This document shows, in pieces, positions 6,608 to 14,677 of a DNA stretch of 18,901 nucleotides (position 1 is the stretch's first letter; every line of letters begins with the position of its first letter). The stretch lies in the NCBI GenBank assembly GCA_038145075.1, contig JAYQOY010000033.1, forward strand, positions 1 through 18,901, in the 5' to 3' direction. Both the position numbers and the translations under genes were made by a program. The notes under the pieces are model-generated. The model was not told the DNA's origin and made no database searches. It saw only the letters and a program-made list of their open reading frames with translations. The DNA comes from TMED14 sp038145075. GTDB lineage: Bacteria > Bacteroidota > Bacteroidia > Flavobacteriales > Schleiferiaceae.

Positions 6608-7666
6608 TTAGGCGATGGTAATGCTGTTGTCCAAGTATACGTCTTGAACGGCATTCAACAAGGCGACACCCTCTTTCCAATCGCGCTGGAAGGCTTTGCG
6701 GCCCAAGATCAAGCCCTGGCCACCGGCGCGTTTGTTGATGACGGCGGTTGCTACAGATTCTGCCAAATCGCTGGCACCCTTGGACTCGCCACCTGAGTTG
6801 ATCAAACCAATCTTACCCATGTAGCAGTTGGCCACTTGGTAACGGGTCAAGTCAATGGGGTGGTCGGTGGTCATCTTCTCGTACACGTTGGGGTGCGTCT
6901 TGCCGTGCTTGGTAGCCAAGTAGCCTCCGTTGTTGGTGGGCAACTTCTGCTTGATGATGTCGGATTGAATGGTAACGCCCAGGTGGTTCGCTTGGCCAGT
7001 CAAGTCTGCAGAGGTGTGGTAGTCCACGCCGTCTTGCTTGAAGCCGTTGTTGCGGGTGTAGCACCACAGGATGGTGGCCATGCCTAATTCACGCGCACGC
7101 TCAAAGGCCTCAGCTACTTCCAACAACTGGCGGCGGGATTCTTCGGCACCGAAGTATACGGTCGCACCGATAGCCGCTGCGCCCATATTCCACGCGTCTT
7201 CTACAGAACCGTACATCGTCTGATCGTACTGGTTGGGGTAGGACAGGAATTCGTTGTGGTTGATTTTCACTACGAAAGGAATCTTGTGGGCGTATTTACG
7301 GCTCACAGAGGCTAAAACGCCAAACGTAGAAGCTACCGCGTTGCATTCTGCCTCAATGGCGAGCTTCACGATGTTCTCGGGGTCGAAGTACAATGGGTTA
7401 GGAGCGAAGCTAGCGCCAGCGCTGTGCTCAATTCCCTGGTCAATGGGCAGGATGCTCATGTATCCTGTGTTGGCCAAGCGACCTGTTCCGTACAACTGCT
7501 GTAAGCTGCGCAACGTAGGAATGTTCCGGTTGCTGTCTTTGAATTGCTCGTCCACAAAGTTGCCGGAAGGCAAGTGGAGACTTTCTTTTGGGATTGCGGT
7601 TGCTTTGTGGTTGAGGAGGTACTCGGCTTGATCGCCAAGAAGGGAAATCACGTGCTCTGAGGCCAT
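6608..7666 (-). CDS. fbaB: Class I fructose-bisphosphate aldolase (FbaB/DhnA type)
   Basis: It cleaves fructose 1,6-bisphosphate to glyceraldehyde 3-phosphate and dihydroxyacetone phosphate, and works in reverse in gluconeogenesis. The 352-residue protein matches the archaeal-type class I aldolase that E. coli calls FbaB. Visible features are ILPIDQGIEHS (72-82), the IIKQK segment (237-241) that holds the Schiff-base lysine by family comparison, and the phosphate-binding stretches NSGGESKGASD (290-300) and RAGGQGLILGRKAFQR (313-328). It is metal-independent and unrelated to the class II FbaA. It is the first gene of an fbaB-accD unit, with TAGGTTTG 29 bases upstream. The gene symbol follows the E. 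coli homologue. Confidence 0.93.
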   Translation of the reverse strand: MASEHVISLLGDQAEYLLNHKATAIPKESLHLPSGNFVDEQFKDSNRNIPTLRSLQQLYGTGRLANTGYMSILPIDQGIEHSAGASFAPNPLYFDPENIVKLAIEAECNAVASTFGVLASVSRKYAHKIPFVVKINHNEFLSYPNQYDQTMYGSVEDAWNMGAAAIGATVYFGAEESRRQLLEVAEAFERARELGMATILWCYTRNNGFKQDGVDYHTSADLTGQANHLGVTIQSDIIKQKLPTNNGGYLATKHGKTHPNVYEKMTTDHPIDLTRYQVANCYMGKIGLINSGGESKGASDLAESVATAVINKRAGGQGLILGRKAFQRDWKEGVALLNAVQDVYLDNSITIA

Positions 7667-7694
7667 GGTCTAACTATTTAAAACAGACGAAGTG

Positions 7695-7702
7695 CAAACC
7701 TA
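7695..7702 (-). promoter_or_regulatory. -7 promoter element (TAGGTTTG) of the fbaB-accD unit
   Basis: TAGGTTTG matches TAnnTTTG exactly and lies 28 bases upstream of the aldolase ATG. A TTTTTG tract occurs 24 bases further upstream, slightly longer than the usual -33 spacing. Transcription would start near 7689, giving a leader of about 20 bases. Confidence 0.62.
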
Positions 7703-7749
7703 CTCCTTTTCTTTCACTTAACCGTCCAAAAATTCCCCCAAAAAGGTCC

Positions 7750-9939
7750 TCAAAAGGGCATGCCGAGGCCAAAGTTCAAGGTGCTACGCTGGGCCCATTC
7801 GCGTGCTACCCACCAAGGCTGTTCTCCCATACGACGTGGATCGTAAACCTGGAGTCCCCAGTCTACGCGAATGACAAAGAAGTCCAGGTCGTAGCGAATG
7901 CCCAGGCCGGCGTCCCAGGCAGATTGCGCTAGAAATGTGCTGGGCCGGAATTGAATGCGCTCTTGAATGGCGGGATTTTGGAGCAGCGTGTTAGCGGGGT
8001 CTTGAAGGTTACGGGCCAGCAGCCAGGTGTTGCCAAGGTCCGTGAATAGGGCGGCAGATAGGGCGCCTGATACGGGAAAGCGGTATTCGGACTGAAAGAG
8101 GAGTTTGCGCGTTCCGGAACCCAGGTAGCCTGTGCTGTCAAAGACGGCCAAGGGCAAGGCGCCGGGGCCTAGGCGAAAGTTTAGCCAACCGCGGAGGTCG
8201 TTGCTGCCGCCCGCAAAGAAGGCGCGTTCAAAAGGCGGGAGGCCGGGGGTGTTTTTGAGCGTGAAGAGTTCGCCGGCCATGGCTCGGAAGGCCCAATCGC
8301 GGTTTTTGGTGCCGCGTCGGAGCCAGCGCAAGTCCACCTTCGCCCGTAGGTAGTGGGCATAGGGGACGCCGGCTAAGGTTCGGACGTCTGCGCCCGCGGG
8401 ATAGAGGCTACGGGCGAGAACATCGGTGAGGATGCCGGAGGTTTCAAAGCCCCATTCGGCCCGGCGCTCCCATCGGCCCGAACGCTTAAAGGGCTGTACC
8501 AATCGAACCCGCGGTCCAATCAGGAAGACGTCTTGGAAGCCCGACTTGATGGAAAGTGCTTGGTAAAAGCTGCTGTCGACTTGGCGGAGGTCAATGTAGG
8601 TGAGATCGATGGGGCTGATGTCCCATTGGTAGCCTTTGGCAGTGGTGAATTGGTACTGCAAGGCGCTGCCCAGAGCGAGGCGGTCAAATTCGGCGCGGTA
8701 CTGCCGGCCTACGGAGGCGCTCAAGCGAGTACTTGCTGCTGAAACAGGTGCCTCCTTCCACCCCCAGAGTCCGGGCCATTGAACCCCAGTTTCTAAATCG
8801 AGAAAATAGGTATTGAACAAGTTGGAGGTATCCGCGAGTTGGGCACCTACCCCGCCGGACAAGGTGACGTTGACATGCTCCAAACCGCCAAAAGGGTTGT
8901 GGTCAAAGAGTTCTAGACTGGACTGCACGCCGTAAATGCCAGAGAGCGCGGTGCTTTCCCCTTTCCACGTGAGGCCTACGCGTTGGGCCGGTACGAGCTG
9001 CAGCGTTGCATTTAGGGAGTCTTGCACCATGGCGAACTGCCAGCGACCCGATTGAACCGCCGGTATGGCGCGAAGGCGCTGCGTGCTCTTCGTCACAGCG
9101 GAGGCTTGGAAAGGTTGCCCGGCTGGAATCCAGGGGAGCCGTTCGATGCCGGTGGGCGAGAGGGAAAAGGATTCGGGCCATTGGCCGCGCGCTTCGCGGA
9201 TGACCCAAACGCGGTGCGGCTCCTCTACGGTGCCGTATTCGCTGTTTCGGATCCAGTTGTCCAGGCGGACCGTCACGATGGCCGAATAGGGATGCCCCAA
9301 GGTGTCTACGTCAAAGTGAACCGCCTCTGGTCCAAAGGTGTAGAAGCCCTTTTCTTGCAGGTAGCTCGCAATGCGGCGACGCTCTTCGTCGAGCTGCTCC
9401 ATGCGAAGTAGATACTTGCCATTGGCTAAGCTTGAACTCGCTCGAACTTCTTCTAGGAAAGCATCTACACCTGGGCCCATGCTCACATAGTACAGTTGAC
9501 CCAAACGAGTCGGTGTACCACGGTCAATCGTATAGGTCAAGGTCGCCCCTCGGCGCGTTTCTTTCAAGTCATAGGAAACGTTTGCATAGAAGTAGCCGTC
9601 CTGCTTCAAGCGCAGGGTCAGCTGCGCTACATCTTGGGCCGCAAGGTTGGAGTCCCAAACAGCAGGACGCTCTCCAATGCGCCGCAACCAGTTGGCATAG
9701 CCGGAGGTCTGTCCAGGTTTGGCTTGCATGTAGAGCCATGCGTAGGGAAATGTGCCAAACACATTGGTGTTTGGACGGAGTTGCAAAACCTCGGTAAAGG
9801 CTTCGTCCTCGGTACGTTTATCGTCTAAAGTCAGGTGAACCTCTCGGATCCACGGCTCTTCCAACTGCTGCTGCAGCTGGCAAGATCCAAGCAAAAGGGC
9901 CAAAAGGCTGCCCGCGAGCAGGGCCTGTTTAGGCGCCAT
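7750..9939 (-). CDS. Lipidated Omp85-family outer membrane protein (BamA/TamA family, TamL-like)
   Basis: Omp85 proteins insert or export proteins at the outer membrane. From the ATG at 9939 the protein has 729 residues. A lipoprotein signal ends in LLGSC with Cys20, so the N-terminus is probably lipid-modified, as in the TamL branch known from Bacteroidetes. Residues from about 30 to 350 look like POTRA repeats. The C-terminal half is a beta-barrel with the loop-6 motif as SNDLRGW (LRGW at 582-585), and the last residues, NFGLGMPF, form a strand signal ending in Phe. An in-frame ATG four codons earlier (9951) is possible, but the later start puts the signal peptide in normal form. It overlaps the rpe stop by 11 bases. 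No tamB-like partner is in the window. Confidence 0.87.
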   Translation of the reverse strand: MAPKQALLAGSLLALLLGSCQLQQQLEEPWIREVHLTLDDKRTEDEAFTEVLQLRPNTNVFGTFPYAWLYMQAKPGQTSGYANWLRRIGERPAVWDSNLAAQDVAQLTLRLKQDGYFYANVSYDLKETRRGATLTYTIDRGTPTRLGQLYYVSMGPGVDAFLEEVRASSSLANGKYLLRMEQLDEERRRIASYLQEKGFYTFGPEAVHFDVDTLGHPYSAIVTVRLDNWIRNSEYGTVEEPHRVWVIREARGQWPESFSLSPTGIERLPWIPAGQPFQASAVTKSTQRLRAIPAVQSGRWQFAMVQDSLNATLQLVPAQRVGLTWKGESTALSGIYGVQSSLELFDHNPFGGLEHVNVTLSGGVGAQLADTSNLFNTYFLDLETGVQWPGLWGWKEAPVSAASTRLSASVGRQYRAEFDRLALGSALQYQFTTAKGYQWDISPIDLTYIDLRQVDSSFYQALSIKSGFQDVFLIGPRVRLVQPFKRSGRWERRAEWGFETSGILTDVLARSLYPAGADVRTLAGVPYAHYLRAKVDLRWLRRGTKNRDWAFRAMAGELFTLKNTPGLPPFERAFFAGGSNDLRGWLNFRLGPGALPLAVFDSTGYLGSGTRKLLFQSEYRFPVSGALSAALFTDLGNTWLLARNLQDPANTLLQNPAIQERIQFRPSTFLAQSAWDAGLGIRYDLDFFVIRVDWGLQVYDPRRMGEQPWWVAREWAQRSTLNFGLGMPF

Positions 9940-10570
9940 GCAGCTGAGCAATCATGCCAATGGGGTCGGGGGCCTTGAAGACCGCATTGCCGGCCACCAG
10001 GACATCGGCACCGGCCGCTTTGAGGTCGGCGGCATTTTGGGCATTCACGCCGCCGTCGATTTCAATCTTAGCGGAACTCCCTGCCTCGTCGAGCATGTGG
10101 CGCAGTTGGCGAACTTTCTCGTAGGTCTGTGGGATAAAGGACTGACCGCCAAACCCGGGATTTACACTCATGATGCAGAAGAGGTCGGCGTCGTGAAGTA
10201 CCTCGGATACGGCAGAAACGGGCGTGTGTGGATTGAGGGCAACGCCTGCGAGCATGCCCTCGGCGCGGATGGCCTGCAAGGTGCGGTGCAAATGTGTCGA
10301 AGCCTCCATGTGCACGGTCAGGACGTGTGCGCCAGCCGCTTTGAATTCTTTGATGTAGCGTTCGGGCTGAACAATCATCAAATGCACGTCCAGGGGCTTT
10401 TTAGCGTGGCGGTGGATGGCTTCCACTACCGGCAAGCCAAAGGAGAGGTTGGGCACAAAAACGCCGTCCATAATGTCTACGTGGAACCAAGCTGCCTCGC
10501 TGGCATTGATCATCTCCACATCGCGTTGGAGGTTGGCAAAATCGGCGGAGAGGACAGAGGGAGCAATCAT
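9929..10570 (-). CDS. rpe: Ribulose-phosphate 3-epimerase
   Basis: It interconverts ribulose 5-phosphate and xylulose 5-phosphate in the pentose phosphate pathway. The 213-residue TIM barrel has the complete set of family residues: APSVLSADF at the N-terminus, HVDIMDG with His30 and Asp32, His63, VNPGFGGQSF (136-145) and EIDGGV with Asp172. His30, Asp32, His63 and Asp172 are the expected metal ligands, with Asp32 and Asp172 as the catalytic pair. It heads a two-gene unit with the Omp85 gene, which overlaps its end by 11 bases. It faces the TrmH-family gene across a 49-base divergent gap holding the element at 10587-10594. Confidence 0.97.
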   Translation of the reverse strand: MIAPSVLSADFANLQRDVEMINASEAAWFHVDIMDGVFVPNLSFGLPVVEAIHRHAKKPLDVHLMIVQPERYIKEFKAAGAHVLTVHMEASTHLHRTLQAIRAEGMLAGVALNPHTPVSAVSEVLHDADLFCIMSVNPGFGGQSFIPQTYEKVRQLRHMLDEAGSSAKIEIDGGVNAQNAADLKAAGADVLVAGNAVFKAPDPIGMIAQLHGA

Positions 10571-10586
10571 GGGTCGGAAGTTTTGC

Positions 10587-10594
10587 CAAAATTA
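10587..10594 (-). promoter_or_regulatory. -7 promoter element (TAATTTTG) of rpe
   Basis: TAATTTTG on the minus strand matches TAnnTTTG exactly, 16 bases upstream of the rpe ATG at 10570, in the 49-base divergent gap. Transcription would start near 10581, leaving a leader of only about 10 bases. I do not see an equally good element facing the plus-strand gene. Confidence 0.55.
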
Positions 10595-10619
10595 GGCCCA
10601 ATTGCCCGAACTTGCCGCC

Positions 10620-11363
10620 ATGCAAACCCCCATTCCCGGACTTTCCAAAGCACAGCGCAGTTCCATCCTTTCACTCCACCGCAAAAAGGGCCGGGAGCAG
10701 GCGCAGCAATTCATTGTGGAAGGACCCAAGGCGGTGAGCGAGTTTTTGGACGAAGGCTGGTCGCTCGAACGCTTGGTGGTGCGCAATGATTCCGATTGGG
10801 TGGGCCACCCGGGCGCCCTCGTCGTCCCTCCGCGCGATTTTGCAGAACTGTCCACGCTCGAGCATCCTCAAGGGGTTTTGGGCGTGTTTGCAAAGAAATC
10901 GCTGACGCCAGCACAAGGGGGTTGGGCCTTGGTCCTCGATCGGGTGCAGGATCCCGGCAATGTCGGCACCTTGCTTCGCTTGGCGGATTGGTTTGGCGTG
11001 GACTATGTGGCGTTGCCCAGTGGGACCGCCGAGGTCTTTAATCCCAAGGTGGTTCAGGCGAGCATGGGGGCATTGGCCCGAATGCCACTCGTCCACGGCA
11101 GCCCCTTGGAGGTTCTAGCGCGCCTCCAGCAAGAAGGTCGAACCCTGTATGCGGCGGACCTCGGTGGCAAAGCCCCTGGAGATATTCCCCTCAGCGGTCC
11201 CGCTGCACTCGTGCTGGGCAACGAAGGTCAGGGGCCGGACGCGATTTGGACAGAAGCCAGCGACCACATTTTGACCATCCCCCGTCAAGCGGGCCGAAAA
11301 ACAGAAAGCCTTAATGTAGCAACGGCAGGGGCGATTGCCCTCTACGCCTGCTTTAGCCGCTGA
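10620..11363 (+). CDS. TrmH/SpoU-family RNA 2'-O-methyltransferase
   Basis: SPOUT-fold enzymes of this family methylate ribose 2'-OH groups in rRNA or tRNA. The 247 residues from the ATG at 10620 contain a small N-terminal substrate-binding part and three knot motifs: DRVQDPGNVGTLLR (107-120) with the catalytic-region Asn, LVLGNEGQG (197-205), and the IPRQAGRKTESLNVATAGAI stretch (220-239). The last two form the trefoil knot that binds S-adenosylmethionine. A TTG at 10602 would extend the product by six residues, but the ATG is the better start. The target nucleotide cannot be told from the sequence; RlmB-type 23S rRNA and TrmH-type tRNA enzymes look alike here. It is one of only two plus-strand genes in the window. 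Confidence 0.9.
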   Translation: MQTPIPGLSKAQRSSILSLHRKKGREQAQQFIVEGPKAVSEFLDEGWSLERLVVRNDSDWVGHPGALVVPPRDFAELSTLEHPQGVLGVFAKKSLTPAQGGWALVLDRVQDPGNVGTLLRLADWFGVDYVALPSGTAEVFNPKVVQASMGALARMPLVHGSPLEVLARLQQEGRTLYAADLGGKAPGDIPLSGPAALVLGNEGQGPDAIWTEASDHILTIPRQAGRKTESLNVATAGAIALYACFSR

Positions 11364-11369
11364 GCCCGC

Positions 11370-11385
11370 CCGCTTCCGAAAGCGG
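11370..11385. terminator. Possible hairpin between convergent genes
   Basis: CCGCTT (11370-11375) and AAGCGG (11380-11385) form a perfect 6-base stem with a 4-base loop in the 36-base gap between the two convergent stop codons. There is no proper T run on either side, only TTT at 11391-11393, so it is a weak bidirectional terminator candidate. Confidence 0.4.
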
Positions 11386-11399
11386 ACGACTTTGACGCC

Positions 11400-12086
11400 T
11401 TATTCGAAGGTAAAAATCCAGGAGAGGGTGCGGGTGCGCACTACGGGTAGGGCGTTGGCGAAGGAGGTGCCGTCGTCCACGCGGAGGTTGCCTTGACCAA
11501 AGGTGGCGCGAAGCTGCGGTGAGAGCTTGAAGTACTCAAAGTAGATGTCGATGCCCACGCCGGCTTCCAGGCCAAAATCCCCACCCTGAAGTTTAAAGAT
11601 GCGGTCGTCCACCACCTTGGCTTTGGAGGCCAGGTCCAGCTGGCCGTAGGCGCCGCCCAGCACGTACCAGCGGTGGTTGTCAATTCGGTCGGTCTTCCAC
11701 TTGACCTCCAAGGGGAAGATGATGAGGGAAGATTCGATGCGGCGTTCGATGATTTTTCGCTGCAGATCGCTGGGATCGATGGCGTCAAAGAAGAGTTTGC
11801 GCTCGCCTGCCGAGTAGGTCGGAATGAAGCGCAGGTCCAAATTCTCGCCCAAGCGTAGGTTGCTCACAATGCCCACGGTGTACCCCAGCTGGGGACCGGT
11901 TTCCACGCCAAAGACGTTGGCGGGCCATTCGGTGTTGGGGCGGTAGGAAAAGTCCATTTGGCTCGTGCCCAAAATGAAGCCAAAGTGCACGGGCTTTTGG
12001 TCGTAACGGGGCAAATTCAAGCTCTGCCCCTGTCCCCAAAGCAGGACGGGCAAGAGAAAAGCGAGGAGGCTCCAACGGTAGCGCAT
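11400..12086 (-). CDS. porT: PorT-family outer membrane beta-barrel protein (type IX secretion)
   Basis: PorT is a component of the type IX secretion system, which exports gliding, adhesion and enzyme proteins in Bacteroidota. The 228-residue product has a signal peptide (hydrophobic residues 6-17, cleavage near residues 19-20), then LNLPRYDQKPVHFGFILGTSQMDF at the mature N-terminus. I cite that region as the main evidence: the YDxKPxHFGFxLG form and the family length are typical of PorT. The rest alternates amphipathic strands and ends in a strand with a C-terminal aromatic residue (SWIFTFE), as expected for a small 8-stranded barrel. It is the last gene of the aminotransferase-trkH-ubiE operon, 13 bases after ubiE, an association often seen in this phylum. 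Other secretion genes are not here. Confidence 0.82.
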   Translation of the reverse strand: MRYRWSLLAFLLPVLLWGQGQSLNLPRYDQKPVHFGFILGTSQMDFSYRPNTEWPANVFGVETGPQLGYTVGIVSNLRLGENLDLRFIPTYSAGERKLFFDAIDPSDLQRKIIERRIESSLIIFPLEVKWKTDRIDNHRWYVLGGAYGQLDLASKAKVVDDRIFKLQGGDFGLEAGVGIDIYFEYFKLSPQLRATFGQGNLRVDDGTSFANALPVVRTRTLSWIFTFE

Positions 12087-12099
12087 GCGTACTTAACGC

Positions 12100-12837
12100 T
12101 TAAGATTTGGAAGGCGTATGCGCCACGTACAAACTGGCAATGCCAAAGGTGAGGGGTTGGATGCGGATGCGCTCAAAGCCGGCCTCCTGCAGTTTGGCGG
12201 CAAAGGCCTGGCCGTAGGGGAAGGCCTCTACGCTGGCGGGGAGGTAGGTATAGGCGGAACTGTCCTTGGACACCCAACGGCCGATGGTGGGCAGGATGTA
12301 CTTGAAGTAGAAGAAGTAGATCTGGCGGAAGGGGAAGGATTCGGGCTGGGAGAATTCCAGGACGGCCAAGCATCCGCCGGGGCGGAGCACGCGGCCCATG
12401 TCGACCAGGCCTTTTTCGAGGTGTTCAAAGTTGCGCACGCCAAAGGCTACCGTCACTGCGTCAAAGCTTGCAGCCTCAAAGGGAAGGGACTCGCCGTCGC
12501 CCAAGTGGAGCGGAATATGGGGGTCCAAACCCCGGCGCGTGATTTTTTCGCGGCCTACCTCGAGCATGCCGGCAGAAATGTCCACGCCTTGAACACGGCT
12601 GCCTGCAATGCCGCGGTGCAGAGCAATGGCCAAGTCAGCGGTTCCTGTGGCCACGTCGAGGATGTCGACGGCACCGGTTTGGCGTACAGAGCGCACCGTT
12701 TTCTTTCGCCACAGCACATCAATGCCCATAGAAAGGGTGCGGTTCAAGACGTCGTAGCGCTTGGAAATCGCGTTGAACATGTGGGCAACTTGCTCCTTTT
12801 TGGAGCCTTCGGCGCTGTACGGTTTGACGGGCTGCAT
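12100..12837 (-). CDS. ubiE: Demethylmenaquinone methyltransferase
   Basis: It methylates demethylmenaquinone with S-adenosylmethionine in the last step of menaquinone synthesis; in Bacteroidota it is often called menG. The 245-residue protein has the class I methyltransferase fold, with motif I DILDVATGTADLA at 58-70, the acidic ribose-binding residue in VDISAGML, and the UbiE signature around VAFGVRNFEHLEKGL. The C-terminal SSAYTYLPASVEAFP segment also belongs to the family. It lies 10 bases after trkH and 13 before porT in a tight operon. As only menaquinone is expected in this phylum, a ubiquinone role is unlikely. Confidence 0.95.
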   Translation of the reverse strand: MQPVKPYSAEGSKKEQVAHMFNAISKRYDVLNRTLSMGIDVLWRKKTVRSVRQTGAVDILDVATGTADLAIALHRGIAGSRVQGVDISAGMLEVGREKITRRGLDPHIPLHLGDGESLPFEAASFDAVTVAFGVRNFEHLEKGLVDMGRVLRPGGCLAVLEFSQPESFPFRQIYFFYFKYILPTIGRWVSKDSSAYTYLPASVEAFPYGQAFAAKLQEAGFERIRIQPLTFGIASLYVAHTPSKS

Positions 12838-12847
12838 GCGTGGGGTC

Positions 12848-14677
12848 TTAACCTACCTGGACGTTGGCCTTGGGGTAGGTGTAGTCGTGGGATTCTTTCT
12901 TTCGGCTCGTTAAAGCGAAGGCCAAAGTTACAGTGCCTACGCGCCCTACTAACATGGAAAGCATGAGAATGGTTTGGCCGGGGGTGCTCAATTCGGCGGT
13001 AATCCCAGTCGAAAGACCGACCGTACAGAAGGCGCTCACTTCCTCAAAGGCCAGGCGTGCCAGTCCTAAATGCCCGTCGGTAATGGTGAGCAAAAAGACG
13101 CCGAGTAGAATAGAACTGGCCGAAAACAAGAACGCGCTCATCGCCAAATTCAAGAGTTCCACGGGGATGGTGTAGCGGAACATTTCGACGCGCTTTCGAC
13201 CTCGAATGGTGGCCAAAGCATTGACAAAAACCAAGGCAAATGTGGAGGTCTTAATGCCACCGGCCGTGGAACCTGAAGACCCGCCAATGAACATGAAGAC
13301 GATGAGGATGAGCAGGGTGGGAAGGGCTACGGCGCCAAAATCGACGGTGTTGAAGCCGGCCGTTCGGGTAGTGACGGATTGGAAAAAGGCTGCTAGGACA
13401 CGCTCGCCTGTTGTTAAATCCACAAGGGTGCTGTTCAATTCCAAAATGCCGTAGAGCAGCGCGCCAGCCGGAATCAAAATCATGGCGGCATAGACGGCAA
13501 TCTTGGTGTTCACGTGCAAATGAATCCAGGGGTTGCGGCGGCGCGCTACCAGGGCCTGGGTGGAAAAGAGGTCGTGGATCGTGGCAAAGCCCAAGCCTCC
13601 GAGAATAATGGTGACTCCAATAATGAGCACAAGAGGCACATTGGTGGCCAAAGCAGGATGGGCGAGTCCTTCGGAGAAGAGGCTAAAGCCCGCATTGTTA
13701 AATGCACTGATGGCGTGGAAGATGCTGTAGAAAATTCGGTCTCCCATCGTCTGGAAGGGGAAGGAGCCCCACGAGAAGAAGAGCAGTATGGCTGCAGCGA
13801 GTTCAAAAAAGAACGAAAAGCGGAAAATTTCACGGATCAGGTCGACCGACCCCTCTAGGGAGTCGGAGCTGTAGTTGGCCTGAAGCAAGCTCTTGTACCG
13901 CGTACCTAGAGCAGGGTTGGCCAGCATCGCGAAGATGCTCGCAAAGGCGATGAAGTTTAGGCCCCCCAACTGAATGAGCACCATGAGCACCAGTTTTCCT
14001 TTGAAGCTGAGGATGGAGGCGACGTCGATGATGTTGAGACCGGTGACGCTCACGGCGGACACCGAGGTGAAGAGGGCTTCTTTGAAACTCAGGCCGTTGC
14101 CGCTTCGGGTCATTTCGGGCATCCAAAGCAGGCCTGCGCCAATGACCATGAGCAGAACAAAACTGGTCACCAGCAAAGCCGGTGGGCTCATTTTAATATG
14201 TGGAAGCAAGCGGCTGGCTTTGCCTATTTCAAGAGCTACAAAGAGCAAGAAATAGCCCTGGACAAAGACCATAAAGAAGGCGTCTAGCTGCCCCAGTCCC
14301 CAATAGCTGCCTAAGGTGGACATGATTTCAATGCCAAAGACATTGATGGACAGGATATTGACGCTCATGTAGAGCATCAAAAGGCCTTCCCACTTGGAAT
14401 CCTTGAGATACTGAAGGGGGGAAAAGGAGTAGAAAAATTCTACAACGTATTTGAAAATATAGAAGCCAATGGTTCCTTTTAGCAAGCCGTCGACCCAGCC
14501 CAAATGTTCTTCACTAAGGGCAAAACCGTGCCGAATCAACAGGGAAATAACGGCTGCAATCGAAAGGGGAACGCTGATGTAGCGAAGTAGGCGGATGACC
14601 GACGACTTACTGTCGTATATCCTCAAGTTGATCCACTCGCGGATTTTGTTGACAGTTTGGCGCCGAGATGAGTTCAT
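12848..14677 (-). CDS. trkH: TrkH/KtrB-family potassium uptake channel subunit
   Basis: This membrane protein takes up potassium (or sodium) through a pore built from four repeated M-P-M units. The 609 residues show all four selectivity-filter segments: VSVTGLN (210-216), AFNNAGF (325-331), TTRTAGFN (436-443) and FCTVGLSTG (550-558). The intramembrane stretch GGSSGSTAGGIK (465-476) is also present. About four extra hydrophobic segments (around 27-49, 64-86, 98-118 and 129-150) precede the channel core, giving a longer protein than E. coli TrkH (about 480 residues). The start overlaps the aminotransferase stop by four bases (ATGA). The cytoplasmic TrkA/KtrA regulatory partner is not in the window. 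Confidence 0.93.
   Translation of the reverse strand: MNSSRRQTVNKIREWINLRIYDSKSSVIRLLRYISVPLSIAAVISLLIRHGFALSEEHLGWVDGLLKGTIGFYIFKYVVEFFYSFSPLQYLKDSKWEGLLMLYMSVNILSINVFGIEIMSTLGSYWGLGQLDAFFMVFVQGYFLLFVALEIGKASRLLPHIKMSPPALLVTSFVLLMVIGAGLLWMPEMTRSGNGLSFKEALFTSVSAVSVTGLNIIDVASILSFKGKLVLMVLIQLGGLNFIAFASIFAMLANPALGTRYKSLLQANYSSDSLEGSVDLIREIFRFSFFFELAAAILLFFSWGSFPFQTMGDRIFYSIFHAISAFNNAGFSLFSEGLAHPALATNVPLVLIIGVTIILGGLGFATIHDLFSTQALVARRRNPWIHLHVNTKIAVYAAMILIPAGALLYGILELNSTLVDLTTGERVLAAFFQSVTTRTAGFNTVDFGAVALPTLLILIVFMFIGGSSGSTAGGIKTSTFALVFVNALATIRGRKRVEMFRYTIPVELLNLAMSAFLFSASSILLGVFLLTITDGHLGLARLAFEEVSAFCTVGLSTGITAELSTPGQTILMLSMLVGRVGTVTLAFALTSRKKESHDYTYPKANVQVG

Noticed and set aside
9938..10789. 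Plus-strand open frame of 283 codons opposite rpe
   Set aside because: It runs antisense through rpe and into the methyltransferase gene in a different frame, with no family features.
12118..12966. Plus-strand open frame of 282 codons opposite ubiE
   Set aside because: It is a shadow of ubiE, with a glycine-rich translation and no motifs.
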